A DNA stretch of 64,000 bases from Ahaetulla prasina (Eukaryota; Chordata; Lepidosauria; Squamata; Colubridae). Numbering within the stretch: the first letter of the stretch is position 1; each line of letters begins with the position of its first letter. The stretch spans positions 130,780,580 to 130,844,579 of the forward strand of contig NC_080542.1 of NCBI RefSeq assembly GCF_028640845.1. The letters are read 5' to 3'. The notes under the pieces are model-generated. The model had not been told where the DNA came from. It worked only from the letters and a program-made list of their open reading frames with translations, and ran no database searches. This document shows, piece after piece, positions 43,712 to 54,358 of this stretch. The position numbers and the translations under genes were made by a program.

Positions 43712-45778
43712 TTACCTAAGCGTTCCTACGTTTCCACCCTCATTGCGTCGGCAGATAACCGCCCGGCCGCCCTGTTTCGGGTGACCCGTTCTCTCCTACA
43801 TCAGGAGGGGCGGAATGACCCCTTGCAGGGACGTGCCGAGGAGTTTAGTGGTTATCTATACAATAAAATCACTCAGCTTCGGGATAGTTTGGACCAAAAT
43901 TGCGATGACCCAGATGAGATGACGGAGACGCGTCTTGTTGATGTTGTTGGGGATGAGTTTGAGTCTGTGGCTCCCGAGGACGTGGAGAGGTTACTGGGGA
44001 GGTTACATGCCACTACATGTTTACTGGACCCGTGCCCCTCCTGGCTGGTGCTGGCCACTCAGGAGGTGACACGAGGCTGGCTCCAGGAAATTATAAATGC
44101 CTCATTGTTGGAAGGGGTTTTCCCCACCGCCTTGAAAGAGGCGATGGTGAGACCCCTCCTCAAGAAGCCTTCCCTGGACCCAGCTATTTTGGGTAATTAT
44201 CGTCCAGTCTCCAACCTTCGCTTTTTGGCGAAGGTTGTAGAGAGTGTGGTGGCATGGCAGCTTCCCCGGTACCTGGATGAAGCTGTCTATCTAGACCCGT
44301 TCCAGTCCGGCTTCCGGTCCGGATATGGCATGGAGACAGCTTTGGTCGCGTTGGTGGATGACCTCTGGAGGGCCAGGGATAGGGGTTGTTTCTCTGCCCT
44401 GGTTCTGTTAGATCTCTCAGCGGCTTTTGATACCATCGACCATGGTATCCTGCTGCACCGGTTGGAGAGTTTGGGAGTGGGAGGCACCGTTTATCAGTGG
44501 TTCTCCTCCTATCTCTCTGACTGGTCACAGATGGTGTTGACAGGGGGGCAGAGATCGACTGTGAGGCGCCTCACTTGTGGGGTACCTCAGGGGTCGATTC
44601 TCTCGCCTCTCCTGTTCAACATCTATATGAAGCCGTTGGGTGAGGTCATCAGTGGCTTTGGGGTGAGTTACCAGCTGTACGCTGATGACACTCAGCTGTA
44701 CTTTTCCACCCCGGGCCACCCCAACGAAGCTGTCAAAGTGCTGTCCTGGTGCCTGGAAGCCATACGGGTCTGGATGGGGAGAAACAGACTCAGGCTCAAT
44801 CCATCCAAGACGGAGTGGCTGTGGATGCCGGCACCCCGGTACAGTCAGCTGCAACCACGGCTGGCTGTTGGGGGCGAGTCACTGGCCCTAACAGAAAGGG
44901 TGTGCGCAACTTGGGCGTTCTCCTGGATGGACGGCTGTCATTTGAAGACCACCTGGCGGCCGTCTCCAGGAGAGCTTTTTACCAGGTTCGCCTGGTTCGC
45001 CAGTTGCGCCCCTTCCTTGACTGGGATGCCTTATGCACGGTCATTCATGCTCTAGTCACTTCTCGTCTGGATTATTGCAATGCTCTCTACATGGGGCTAC
45101 CCCTGAAGTGCACTCGGAGGCTTCAGTTAGTCCAGAATGCAGCTGCGCGGGTGATTGAGGGAGCTACACGTTGCTCCTGGGTAACACCGCTCCTGCGCAG
45201 TTTGCACTGGCTACCTGTGGTCTTTCAGGTGCGCTTCAAGGTGTTGGTTACCACCTTTAAAGCGCTCCATGGCTTAGGGCCCGGGTACTTACAGGATCGC
45301 CTGCTGTTACCTTATGCCTCCCACCGATCCGTACGCTCACACAGAGAGGGTCTTCTCAGGGTGCCGTCCGCCAAGCAATGCTGGCTGGCGGCCCCCAGAG
45401 GAAGGGCCTTCTCTGTTGGAGCACCTACCCTCTGGAACGAACTTCCCCCTGGTTTGCGTCAATTACCTGACTTTCGGACCTTTCGCCGTGAATTGAAAAC
45501 GTACTTGTTCATCCAAGTGGGACTGGCTTAATTCTTAATTCTTAATTTTTAAATTTTGAATTTTTTGAATTTTAATAATTTTAAATTGGGTATTCTGTTT
45601 TATTGGGTCAAATTTGATGGTTTTTAAATTTTTCGGCCATTATAGAATATGTTATTTTAATTTGTTGTTTTAAAATTGTATATTGTATTGTTTTAATTTG
45701 GCTGTACACCGCCCTGTGTCCTTCGGGAGAAGGGCGGTATAAAAATCTAAATAATAAATAAATTAATAAATAAATAAA
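43712..45778 (+). mobile_element. L2 LINE, 5'-truncated (copy 3)
   Basis: Starts inside the region between endonuclease and RT ('cgttcctacgtttccaccct', equal to 48.70 kb in the longer copy), runs through the RT, the C-terminus and the 3' UTR with the hairpin CCGCCCTGTGTC...GAAGGGCGG (45708-45738) and an AAAT-type tail. Confidence 0.95.
43781..45531 (+). pseudogene. L2 RT domain, one frameshift
   Basis: The frame from 43781 has all RT landmarks in order: ILGNYRPVSNLRFLAK, FQSGFRSGYGMETALVALVD, motif A LLDLSAAFDTIDH, motif B GVPQGSILSPLLFNIYM and motif C YADDTQLYFS with both catalytic Asp. Near 44900 a 2-bp addition (GGGTGTGCGC where the 49.9-kb copy has GGGTGCGC) moves the frame. The rest continues at 44749-45531 as VRNLGVLLDGRLSFEDHLAA through TFRRELKTYLF. 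Without that change the RT and C-terminus would be open. The endonuclease is absent by truncation. Confidence 0.9.
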
Positions 45779-46238
45779 GTATTTATCCTATTCCTATTCT
45801 TCCTCAGTACCATTCTCCCCCCCTCCCCCCTGCAAAAATCTTTGACACATTCTTTTTGGTTACTAACCTATTAAGTTCTTACCAAAAAGAACCCAACTCC
45901 TTCCCCCACATATTTCTGTGATTCTTTGCTTCTCCTTTTCTGTGTCCCATTTTGCATAAATTGTAAATATCTACAGGTAGGCACTTCTCTGGTTTTTATT
46001 ATTACTCTTGTTAAGCACCATGCCAATTCCAGTTGCAAAATACTAACAGCAAGATATTAACTGCAAAATTTTGCTGCAGCAGTATAATCGTGCAGTTGGA
46101 CTTAACCTCAGCTCTATTGGGGGCAAATCTGTCTGGTGGTGTTTGGTGCCACATTGATGATGATGATCATCATCATCATGTGATAGTGACCCTCAGTTTA
46201 GATGGCTGAAAAAGAGAACTAAACAAACCTGTAAAGCA
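45779..46238. other. unassigned
   Basis: Short C-run and a small ATC/CAT repeat near 46160; nothing else. Confidence 0.4.
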
Positions 46239-46400
46239 GGAGTGAAATGCTCCCGGTTCGGACTGGATCGGCCGGTTCGGACTGGATTGGCCGATCCGGT
46301 AGCAATGGTGGCAGGTGGTTCAGAGAACCAGTAGCAAAAATCCCTGCCCCCCATGCCCACCCAATCGCCTGGTCGCTCGCTGGCCCACTTGCCCACTTGC
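46239..46400. mobile_element. hAT-type fragment with 'ggatcggccggttcggact' repeats
   Basis: Left end CAGGAGTGAAATGCTCCCGG, then a 23-bp unit in two copies. It resembles the outer part of the 25919-27123 element. Right end not located. Confidence 0.55.
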
Positions 46401-46574
46401 AGCTTCTAAAACTAAAATCCTAGGGCATTTCAGGACCACTCCACAATTGGATAACAGCTTCCTTGTCAAACAGACAACAAGCGATCAAAATTGGTAATGC
46501 TCTATCAAATCCTGTTCCTGTCAAAAGTGGCGTTCCCCAAGGCAGCGTTCTTGGACCAACACTCTTCATATTAT

Positions 46575-46842
46575 ACATTTATTTTTTTTTGCATTTATAT
46601 CCCGCCCTTCTCCGAAGACTCAGGGCGGCTTACACTATGTCAAGCAATAGTCTTCATCCATTTGTATACTATATACAAAGTCAACTTATTGCCCCCCAAC
46701 AATCTGGGTCCTCATTTTACCTACCTTATAAAGGATGGAAGGCTGAGTCAACCTTGGGCCTGGTGGGACTTGAACCTGCAATATTGCAAGCAGTTGCTGT
46801 TAATAACAGGCTGCATTAGCCTGTTGCGCCACCAGAGGCCCT
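46575..46842 (-). mobile_element. MIR/CORE-type SINE with L2-type tail
   Basis: On the minus strand: tRNA-like head with A-box-like GGTGGCGCAACAGGC and B-box GGTTCAAGTCC, core wording 'tgactcagccttccatcc' and 'ggtaaaatgaggaccca', then 'agccgccctgagtcttcgga' and 'gaagggcgggatataaat' before an A-rich end. The last 27 bases (46601-46628) are the L2 3' hairpin. Confidence 0.9.
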
Positions 46843-47177
46843 ATTAATGATCTCTGTGATCATATTACAAGTATTATCTTTGCTGACGATGTCAAACTAT
46901 TTAATACCACCAACGATACAACTACCCTTCAAAAAGACCTTGACTTTGTATCTGAATGGTCTAAAACTTGGCAACTCCAAATCTCAACCAGCAAATGCTT
47001 AGTCCTACATATTGGAAAAAAGAACCCAAACACTAAGTACAAGCTTGATGGACATTACCTTACAGATGACCCCCACCCTGTTAAAGACCTTGGAGTTTTC
47101 ATATCAAATGATCTAAGTGCCAAAGCCCACTGCAACTACATCACAAAAAAGGCTTTAAGAGTTGTAAACCTAAACTT

Positions 47178-47306
47178 TTTTTAAAATTTCATTTTGTCAC
47201 AACAGTATACATAAACATCGACATAAAACAACAACACATCATAAAAGAAAAACATATATATAAGCAAAAGTATGCAACAACTATGTTAATTTGATATAAT
47301 GAAGGC
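47178..47306 (-). mobile_element. antisense LINE-B 3' tail inside LINE-B
   Basis: On the minus strand it reads 'ccttcattatatcaaattaa ... gtatactgttgtgacaaaat', the last 120 bp of the same family, in reverse orientation to its host. Confidence 0.85.
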
Positions 47307-47561
47307 TCCAAAAATACTACACTACCATCCAGAGCATATAAAACATTTGCTAGACCAATTCTTGAATACAGCTTGACTGTCTGGAACCCATACCACATTT
47401 CTGACATCAATATAATTGAACATGTCCAGAAATATTTTACAAGAAGAGTTCTCTACTCCTCTGAGTACAACAAAATACCTTATGCCACCAGACTTGAAAT
47501 CCTGGGTTTAGAATATTTAGAACTACGCCGCCTTCGACATAACTTGAGTTTAACTCATAAA

Positions 47562-50500
47562 TATGGCGGGGGGGAGGGGCCGTACCGAGTTGAGGGAGCA
47601 CGTGTTCGATGTCTGAGAGCGATCGCGTGCTCCGGCCCCTCAGTCCCTACCCGTTCCTCGGGTGGCCATGATCCTCAGAGCTTGGATCTTTGGTTAATGT
47701 TATGTAATGCCCGGTCCGTGGTTAATCAGGCTCCCCTGATCTGCGATCTTATTCAGGGGGAGTCCGCGGACCTTATGGGCATTACGGAAACCTGGTTGGG
47801 CCCAGAGGGGGGGGGTCCCCCTTGTTGAGATGTGCCCTCCAGGTTTCTGAGCATTTCATCAGCCGAGGGTCCAAGGTAGGGGTGGGGGGTGGCGGTTGTT
47901 ATTAAGGAGGATCTAGAGCCGAGGGAGACCACTGTTCCTCAGATTGCCGGCTGTGAATCCCTCTATGTGCGGTGGGGCTATAGGAATCAGTTGGGCTTGG
48001 TGATCGCGTACCTGGCTCCTTGCTGCGTGACCACAGCCCTGCCTGAGCTGTTGGAGGTACTTGCTGCTGTGGCGGTCGAGACCCCCAGACTTATAGTCAT
48101 GGTGGATTTTAACCTGCCATCAGTTGGCTTGTCATCGACGGCAGCTCGGGAGTTCCTGGCTTCCATGACAGCCTTGGACCTGATTCGAGTAAATGATGGC
48201 CCTACGCACACGGGGGGAGGCACGCTGGATATGATTTATAGCTCTGGACAGTGGTTAAATGATCTGGTGTTAGATGATTTAGTAACAGAACCAATGTCAT
48301 GGTCGGATCATTTTCTCCTTCGCCTAGACTTCCGAACCGCCATTCACCACCGCAGGGAGACGGAACCTATACGGTGGTTCCGTCCCAGGCACCTGATGGA
48401 CCCTGAGAGGTTCCTGACGGAGCTTGGGCCATTCCCTGAGGAACTGGCCCACGGCATGACTGAGGAACTGGTCGTGGCCTGGGAACAGGCCGCGGCCGGG
48501 GCCTTGGACCGTATTGTGCCTTTGCGGCCTCTGACCCGGCGTAGATCTCGTCCGGCCCCTAGGTTCTCCGAGGGGCTGAGGGAGATGAAACGCCGGAGAA
48601 GACGCCTGGAGAGCACCTGGAGGTCCAGTTGCTCCGAAGCTGATCGGACACTAGTTAGGTCCTATTCTAGGACCTACCTAGTGGCAATGAGGGAAGCGAG
48701 GCGTTCTTACGCCTCCACCCTCATTGCGTCGGCAGATAACCGCCCGGCCGCCATGTTTCGGGTGACCCGCTCTCTCCTACATCAGGAGGTGCGGGATGAC
48801 CCTTTGCAGGGACGAGCCGAGGAGTTTAGTGGTTATCTATACGATAAAATTGCTCAGCTGAGGGACGGTCTGGACCGAATTTGGGATGATCCAAGTGAGG
48901 GAGAGGAGACACGTCTTGTTGAGCCCATTTGGGATGAGTTTGACCCTGTGGCTCCCGAGGACGTGGACAGGTTGTTGGGGAGGCTTCACGGCACGACATG
49001 TTTACTGGACCCGTGCCCTTCCTGGCTGGTACTGGCCACTCAGGCGGTGACACGAGGCTGGCTCCAGAGGATTATCAACGCTTCTTTGTTGGAAGGGGTT
49101 TTCCCTGCCGCCTTGAAAGAGGCGGTGGTGAGACCCCTCCTTAAGAAGCCCTCCCTGGACCCAGCTATTTTGGGTAATTATCGTCCAGTCTCCAACCTTC
49201 GCTTTGTTGCGAAGGTTGTAGAGAGTGCTGTGGCGCGACAGCTACCCCAATACCTGGATGAAGATGTCTATCTAGACCCGTTCCAGTCCGGCTTCCGACC
49301 CGGATACAGCACGGAGACAGCTTTGGTCGCATTGGTGGATGATCTCTGGAGGGCCAGGGACAGGGGTTATTCCTCTGCCCTGGTCCTATTAGACCTCTCA
49401 GCGGCGTTCGATACCATCGACCATGGTATCTTGCTGTGCCGGTTGGGGGGATTGGGAGTGGGAGGCACCGTATATCGGTGGTTCTCCTCCTATCTCTCCG
49501 ATCGGACGCAGACGGTGTTGACGGGGGGGCAGAGGTCGACCGCGAGGTGCCTCACTTGTGGGGTCCCACAGGGGTCGATTCTCTCGCCCCTGCTGTTCAA
49601 CATCTACATGAAGCCGTTGGGTGAGATCATCAGTGATTTTGGGGTGAGATACCAGCAGTACACTGATGACACCCAGCTGTACTTTTCCACCCCGGGCCAC
49701 CCCAATGAAGTTGTTGAAGTGCTGTCCCGGTGTTTGGAAGCCGTACGGGTCTGGATGGGGAGAAACAGGCTCAAGCTTAATCCCTCCAAGACGGAGTGGC
49801 TGTGGATGCCGGCATCCCGATTCAGTCAGCTGCAGCCGCAGCTGGCTGTCGGAGGCGAGTTATTGGCCCCAAAGGATAGGGTGCGCAACTTAGGTGTCCT
49901 CCTGGATGATCGGCTGTCATTTGAAGATCATTTGACGGCCGTCTCCAGGAGGGCCTTCCACCAGGTTCGCCTGGTTAGGCAGTTGCGCCCCTTCCTTGAT
50001 CGGGATGCCTTATGCACAGTCACTCATGCGCTCGTTACCTCTCGTTTGGATTACTGTAATGCTCTCTACATGGGGCTCCCCTTGAAGTGCACTCGGAGGC
50101 TTCAATTAGTCCAGAATGCAGCTGCGCGGGTGATAGAGGGAGCTATGCGTAGCTCCCATGTAACACCGCTCCTGCGCAGACTGCACTGGCTGCCTGTGGC
50201 CTTCCGAGTGCACTTTAAGGTGTTGGTTACGACCTTTAAAGCGCTCCATGGCTTAGGACCTGGGTACTTACGGGACCGCCTTCTGTTACCATATGTCTCC
50301 CACCGACCCGTACGCTCCCATAGAGAGGGACTTCTCAGGGTGCCGGCCGCCAGACAATGCCGGCTGGCGGCCCCCAGGGCAAGGGCCTTCTCTGTGGGGG
50401 CTCCCACACTCTGGAACGAGCTTTCCCCGGGTTTACGTCAAATACCTGACCTTCGGACATTCCGTCGCGAACTGAAGACACATCTCTTTATCCGCGCGGG

Positions 50501-50724
50501 GCTGGCTTAAATTGGATTTTTAATGTGAAATTTTATGAATTTTAAACGGGGTTTTTAGTTTATGGTAATTTTAATTTCAGGCTAATTTTAAATAAGTTTT
50601 TTAAATGGTATTTTAACCTGTATATTGTATTGTTGGTTTTATCTTGCCTGTACACCGCCCTGAGTCCTTCGGGAGAAGGGCGGTATAAAAATCAAATAAA
50701 TAAATAAATAAATAAATAAATAAA
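47562..50724 (+). mobile_element. near full-length L2 LINE (copy 4)
   Basis: Starts with a GC-rich 5' part (ATGGCGGGGGGGAGGGGCC), then the endonuclease N-terminus with LMLCNARSVVNQAPLICDLI and ITETWL in the frame ending at 47828, then the 873-codon frame, 3' UTR, hairpin CCGCCCTGAGTCCTTCGGGA...GGCGG (50653-50690) and an AAAT tail. It interrupts the LINE-B copy between 'aactcata' and 'atcatttatt'. Longest retroelement in the window. Confidence 0.95.
47889..50510 (+). CDS. L2 ORF2: endonuclease (C-terminal part), RT and C-terminal domain, 873 codons
   Basis: L2 ORF2 nicks target DNA with an APE-like endonuclease and reverse-transcribes its RNA from the nick. Residues 1-150 are the endonuclease from the middle on: YLAPC (41-45), VDFN (72-75) and SDH (139-141). 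The RT follows: NYRPVSNLRF (430-439), FRPGYSTETAL (469-479), motif A LLDLSAAFD (500-508), motif B GVPQGS (558-563), motif C YTDD (591-594; the other copies have YADD). The thumb LNPSKTEW and the C-terminal LRTFRRELKTHLF close it. The endonuclease N-terminus (NARSV, TETWL) is upstream in another frame, separated by a G-run length change near 47810 and a TGA where a CGA is likely (CpG decay). So the long frame is intact but the enzyme is N-truncated and probably inactive. The first ATG at 47889 is just the first one in frame. Confidence 0.9.
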   Translation: MAVVIKEDLEPRETTVPQIAGCESLYVRWGYRNQLGLVIAYLAPCCVTTALPELLEVLAAVAVETPRLIVMVDFNLPSVGLSSTAAREFLASMTALDLIRVNDGPTHTGGGTLDMIYSSGQWLNDLVLDDLVTEPMSWSDHFLLRLDFRTAIHHRRETEPIRWFRPRHLMDPERFLTELGPFPEELAHGMTEELVVAWEQAAAGALDRIVPLRPLTRRRSRPAPRFSEGLREMKRRRRRLESTWRSSCSEADRTLVRSYSRTYLVAMREARRSYASTLIASADNRPAAMFRVTRSLLHQEVRDDPLQGRAEEFSGYLYDKIAQLRDGLDRIWDDPSEGEETRLVEPIWDEFDPVAPEDVDRLLGRLHGTTCLLDPCPSWLVLATQAVTRGWLQRIINASLLEGVFPAALKEAVVRPLLKKPSLDPAILGNYRPVSNLRFVAKVVESAVARQLPQYLDEDVYLDPFQSGFRPGYSTETALVALVDDLWRARDRGYSSALVLLDLSAAFDTIDHGILLCRLGGLGVGGTVYRWFSSYLSDRTQTVLTGGQRSTARCLTCGVPQGSILSPLLFNIYMKPLGEIISDFGVRYQQYTDDTQLYFSTPGHPNEVVEVLSRCLEAVRVWMGRNRLKLNPSKTEWLWMPASRFSQLQPQLAVGGELLAPKDRVRNLGVLLDDRLSFEDHLTAVSRRAFHQVRLVRQLRPFLDRDALCTVTHALVTSRLDYCNALYMGLPLKCTRRLQLVQNAAARVIEGAMRSSHVTPLLRRLHWLPVAFRVHFKVLVTTFKALHGLGPGYLRDRLLLPYVSHRPVRSHREGLLRVPAARQCRLAAPRARAFSVGAPTLWNELSPGLRQIPDLRTFRRELKTHLFIRAGLA

Positions 50725-51159
50725 ATCATTTATTACAATGTCCTTCCTGTTAAAGACTACTTCAGCTTCAATTGCAACAATACACGAGCACACAATAGAT
50801 TTAAGTTTAATGTCAACCGCTCCAATCTTGATTGCAGAAAATATGACTTCAGTAACAGAGTTGTTAATGCTTGGAATAAACTACCTGACTCTGTGGTCTC
50901 TTCCCAAAATCCCCAAAGTTTCAACCAAAAATTGTCTACTATTGACCTCACCCCATTTCTAAGAGGTCTGTAAGGGGCGTGCATAATAGCAGAAGCGTGC
51001 CTACCATTCCTGTCCTATTGTTTCCTTTTGTTATATCCAATTAATATAGTTATTACATACTTATGCGTATATATATGCTTATATATTGTATAGTTATTTC
51101 ATGCTTATGCTTATATATACTGTGTGACAAAATAAATAAATAAATAAATAAAAAACCAT

Positions 51160-51816
51160 CTCTGGCGACTATTCAAAATTATAACAGCACTGAGAAAAGT
51201 GACATATGACTAGTCCTCACATTCAACCATTGTAGCATCTACATGATCATGTGATCAAAATCCAGGAGGTTGGCAACTGGCATGTACTTACAACAATTGC
51301 AGCATCCAGAAGTCACATGATTTGTGATTTTCCCAACTGGCTTCCAACAAACAAAGTCAATGGGGAAAGCTGTATTTATTTTATTTTTGTTGATTAAATT
51401 TGAAATCTGCCCCTCTTCCAGTGGTGGGATTCAGCCAGTTCGCACCACTTCGGGAGAACTGGTTGTTAACTTTCTGAGCAGTTTGGCAAACTGGTTGTTG
51501 GAAGAAATCATTAGGGCAGAGAACCGGTTGTTAAATTACTTGAATCCCACCACTGCCCTCTTCTACATAGAGGATCTGTGGGTAGTACAAGAGTAAAATA
51601 TTAAAACATAAAAACTGTATATAAAATTTAGATAAGATTTGTTTAATGAGCGTGTGATTCATGTAACAACTGCAGTGGCTCACTTAATAACTCACTTAAT
51701 TTTAATAACCATGGCAAAAAAAGTCATAAAATTGGGTGTGACTCACTTAATAACCACCATGCTTAGCAACAGAAATTCTGGTCCCAATTTTGATTGTAAA
51801 TTGAGGACTACCTGTA
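51160..51816. mobile_element. Tigger-like MITE split by a hAT MITE
   Basis: Parts 51160-51410 and 51564-51816, right end 'ttgaggactacctgta'. The family wording (GTGACATATGAC, ATGATCATGTGATCA, CTTAATAACCAC) is clear. The insertion is listed next. Confidence 0.75.
51419..51555. mobile_element. hAT MITE, 137 bp, perfect 8-bp duplication
   Basis: Ends CAGTGGTGGGATTCAG and GAATCCCACCACTG; CCCTCTTC at 51411-51418 and 51556-51563. Confidence 0.9.
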
Positions 51817-51984
51817 ATTTACTGCGTGCTGGTAATTTAAAGGAAAATAAATATTCATATTCTAGACATTAAATTGCTTTCAAAGCTCTTTCAAAGAGCT
51901 ACCTGGATCTCAGCAGGGACTTCATTGCAGAGGGTAGATGTCACAACAGAAAAGGTGATGATGTTAATAGCAATATCCATATCA

Positions 51985-52690
51985 CTTAGATTTATATACC
52001 ACTTCTCCGTGCTTTACAGCCCTCTCTAAGCCAGGAGTGTCAAGCTCAATTTCACTGAGGGCTCCATCAGAGTTGTGTTTGACCTCGGAGGGCTGGTGTG
52101 TGTGTGTGTGTGGCTGGAGGCGGGAGTGACCATGGTGGGCATGGCTGGAGTGGCCGTGGCCATAGTGGGCGTTTGACACAGGCTCAAGATGCATATATTT
52201 CCCTTCTCTTCTTTCTTTCCACAGTTCTTTACTATAACCATTTACCTATCTTTTCTACCAGATATTACTGCCAAACATTTTTTACTTATTCTTTATACTC
52301 CACTAAACTTTTTATTTTTAAATTTATACCCCATTGTTTAATAGTAAATTGCTTTTCCAGGCAGAAAAACTCCCTGACCACTCCCCGCACGCCCCCCCCC
52401 CACCATGGCCCATTTTGGCCAGCAGAGATATTTCCAGTCCGGCCCCGCGGACCAGATTTAAGCACCCCATGGGCCAGATCTGGCCTGCAGGCCTTGAGTT
52501 TGACACCTCTGCTCTAAGCAGTTTGCAGAGTCTGAATACTGCCACCAGCAATCTGGGTCTCATTTTACCCACCTCGGAAGGATGGAAGGGTGAGTCAAAC
52601 TTGAGCCAGTCAGAATCGAACTGCTGACAGTCAGCAGAATTAACCTGCAATACTGTTAATAACCACTGCACCACTATGCCTCTTTTCATA
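51985..52690 (-). mobile_element. MIR/CORE-type SINE split by a hAT element
   Basis: Outer parts 51985-52031 ('tttatataccacttctccgt', the tail) and 52512-52690 ('cattttacccacctcggaag', 'gatggaagggtgagtcaaac', 'accactgcaccactatgcct', the head) are a minus-strand SINE as at 46575. Confidence 0.8.
52032..52511. mobile_element. hAT element of the 3701 family, perfect 8-bp duplication
   Basis: Ends CAGGAGTGTCAAGCTCAA and TTGAGTTTGACACCTCTG are inverted repeats. CTCTAAGC lies at 52024-52031 and 52512-52519. A short GT run (52096-52112) is inside. The frames 52098-52517 and 52324-52707 are not coding. Confidence 0.9.
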
Positions 52691-53545
52691 ATGATGATGA
52701 TGACCAATTAACTAATTTGAACCACTAATTACACACATAGTAATACTGATATTTCTGATATCTGGCGTTATGGAATCATAGTTCTCACAGCTTTACTTGA
52801 AACTATTTTTCCCAAATTCAACCACTGCTTCGCCAAATTTTCTAGGCATCCCTTTCAGTCCAATCCAACATGGATTCTTGCCTATGCTTTTGTTCAATCT
52901 TGTGATTGAACAAAACAACTTCTATTATCCTGATCATAATAAAAAAAGCAAGAAATCTGGAGGGGGAGCAGATTGGGACAATCTGGTTGCATCAAGTTAC
53001 TTCTAAGATTTTATTTTAAGATGTGGCCAAATATTACTGTGATGTATGTTCTCATAACTACTAAAATGAGGCAGATTTTTGTCCCTTTGGAGTTTGGTCT
53101 GGCTCTTAAAATATCATTCTATCTCACTTTGTAATTTAGAAGCGCCTGGTACAATAATTATTTTAATCTTCTCCCAAGCGTCCAAAATACAACTTCAAAA
53201 CATATTTTATTACAATCAAATAAAATATACAAAAGAATATTGGTTAGCTAAGTTAAGTGCAAATGTGCGCAGCAGTTGCACTCTAGGATTGTGTTTCCTT
53301 CCCTAAAGAGAACTTTTACTTCTTTATTTCTTAATGTATTAAAAATATTCATCTCAAGGGCAGAAAATCCACTTGCTTTGCATTTGGCCAAAGAGCTTCT
53401 AAATGATACACCAAAATTCCCAGAGGACCAGAAAAATAAAGAGCTTGTGCTGAAAAGCACAGATTTCACCCCCTCTTTTCCATAATGAACTTCACAACTG
53501 CTTCTCTTTAAATAATTTAAAACACTCCCTCTGGAATTCCTCTTT
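52691..53545. other. unassigned
   Basis: No repeat or exon recognised. Confidence 0.4.
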
Positions 53546-54358
53546 GCCTGATAAATTGGGCGCTATCTAACAAAATGAAATTCAACAGTGAAAAAAGTAA
53601 GGTTCTACATTTAGGCCAAAAAAACAAAATGCACCAGTACCGTATATGTGGTACCTTGCTCAATAGTAGTACCTGTGAGAGGGATCTTGGAGTCCTAGTG
53701 GATAACCATCTAGATATGAGCCAGCAGTGTGCAGCAGCTGTTAAAAAAGCCAACACAGTTCTGGGCTGCATAAACAGAGGGATAGAATCAAGATCACGTG
53801 AAGTGCTAGTACCACTTTATAATGCCTTGGTAAGGCCACACTTGGAATATTGCATCCAGTTTTGGTCGCCACGATGTAAAAAAGATGTTGAGACTCTAGA
53901 AAGAGTGCAGAGAAGAGCAACAAAGATGATTAGGGGACTGGAGGATAAAACATATGAAGAACGGTTGCAGGAACTGGGTATGTCTAGTTTAACAAAAAGA
54001 AGGAGTAGGGGAGATATGATAGCAGTGTTCCAATATCTCAGGGGCTGCCACAGAGAAGTGGGAGTTGGGCTGTTCTCCAGAGCACCTGAGGGTAGAACAA
54101 GAAGCAATGGGTGGAAACTGATCAAGGAAAGAAGCAACTTAGAACTAAGGAGAAATTTCCTGACAGTTAGAACAATTAATCAGTGGAACGACTTGCCTGC
54201 AGAAGTTGTGAATGCTCCAACACTGGAAATTTTTAAGAAAATGTTGGATAACCATCTGACTGAGATGATGTAGGGTTTCCTGCCTGGGCAGGGGGTTGGA
54301 CTAGAAGGCCTCCAAGGTCCCTTCCAACTCTGATGTTATGTTATGTTATGTTATATGT
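53546..54358 (+). mobile_element. CR1 LINE, 3' third, (TGTTA)n tail
   Basis: 5'-truncated CR1 with an open C-terminal frame, the standard CR1 3' UTR ('gcagggggttggactagaag', 'ccaaggtcccttccaactct') and a short TGTTA/TTATG tail (54331-54358) in place of the usual 8-bp CR1 repeat. Confidence 0.95.
53575..54273 (+). CDS. CR1 ORF2 C-terminus, 232 codons open
   Basis: The frame is uninterrupted from MKFNSEKSKVLHLGQKN through DLGVLVDNHLDMSQQCAAAV, RPHLEYCIQFWSPRCKKDVE, LERVQRRATKMIRGLEDKTY, RLQELGMSSLTKRRSRGDMI, FQYLRGCHREVGVGLFSRAP and NFLTVRTINQWNDLPAEVVN to the stop. This is the region after the RT palm (thumb and C-terminal domain) of CR1 ORF2. The endonuclease and the RT catalytic motifs were lost by 5' truncation, so the piece is not functional even though it is open; that suggests a fairly recent insertion. 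Confidence 0.9.
   Translation: MKFNSEKSKVLHLGQKNKMHQYRICGTLLNSSTCERDLGVLVDNHLDMSQQCAAAVKKANTVLGCINRGIESRSREVLVPLYNALVRPHLEYCIQFWSPRCKKDVETLERVQRRATKMIRGLEDKTYEERLQELGMSSLTKRRSRGDMIAVFQYLRGCHREVGVGLFSRAPEGRTRSNGWKLIKERSNLELRRNFLTVRTINQWNDLPAEVVNAPTLEIFKKMLDNHLTEMM

Larger units (their letters stand above)
46434..51150 (+). mobile_element. LINE-B copy carrying three nested insertions
   Basis: Pieces: 46434-46574 (SLSNRQQAIKIGNALSNPVP, VKSGVPQGSVLGPTLFILYI, RT motif B), 46843-47177 (FADDVKLFNTTNDTTTLQKD, motif C), 47307-47561 (HVQKYFTRRVL, RLEILGLEYLELRRLRH), 50725-51150 (C-terminal NRVVNAWNKLPDSVVSSQNP, PFLRGL, 3' UTR, 'tgtgacaaaataaataaa'). The gaps hold a SINE, an antisense LINE-B tail and a 3.16-kb L2. 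Joined, the pieces follow the order of the 33-kb copy without missing sequence. Confidence 0.9.

Noticed and set aside
44184..44854. Minus-strand open frames of 109-114 codons
   Set aside because: Antisense shadows of the L2 reverse transcriptase.
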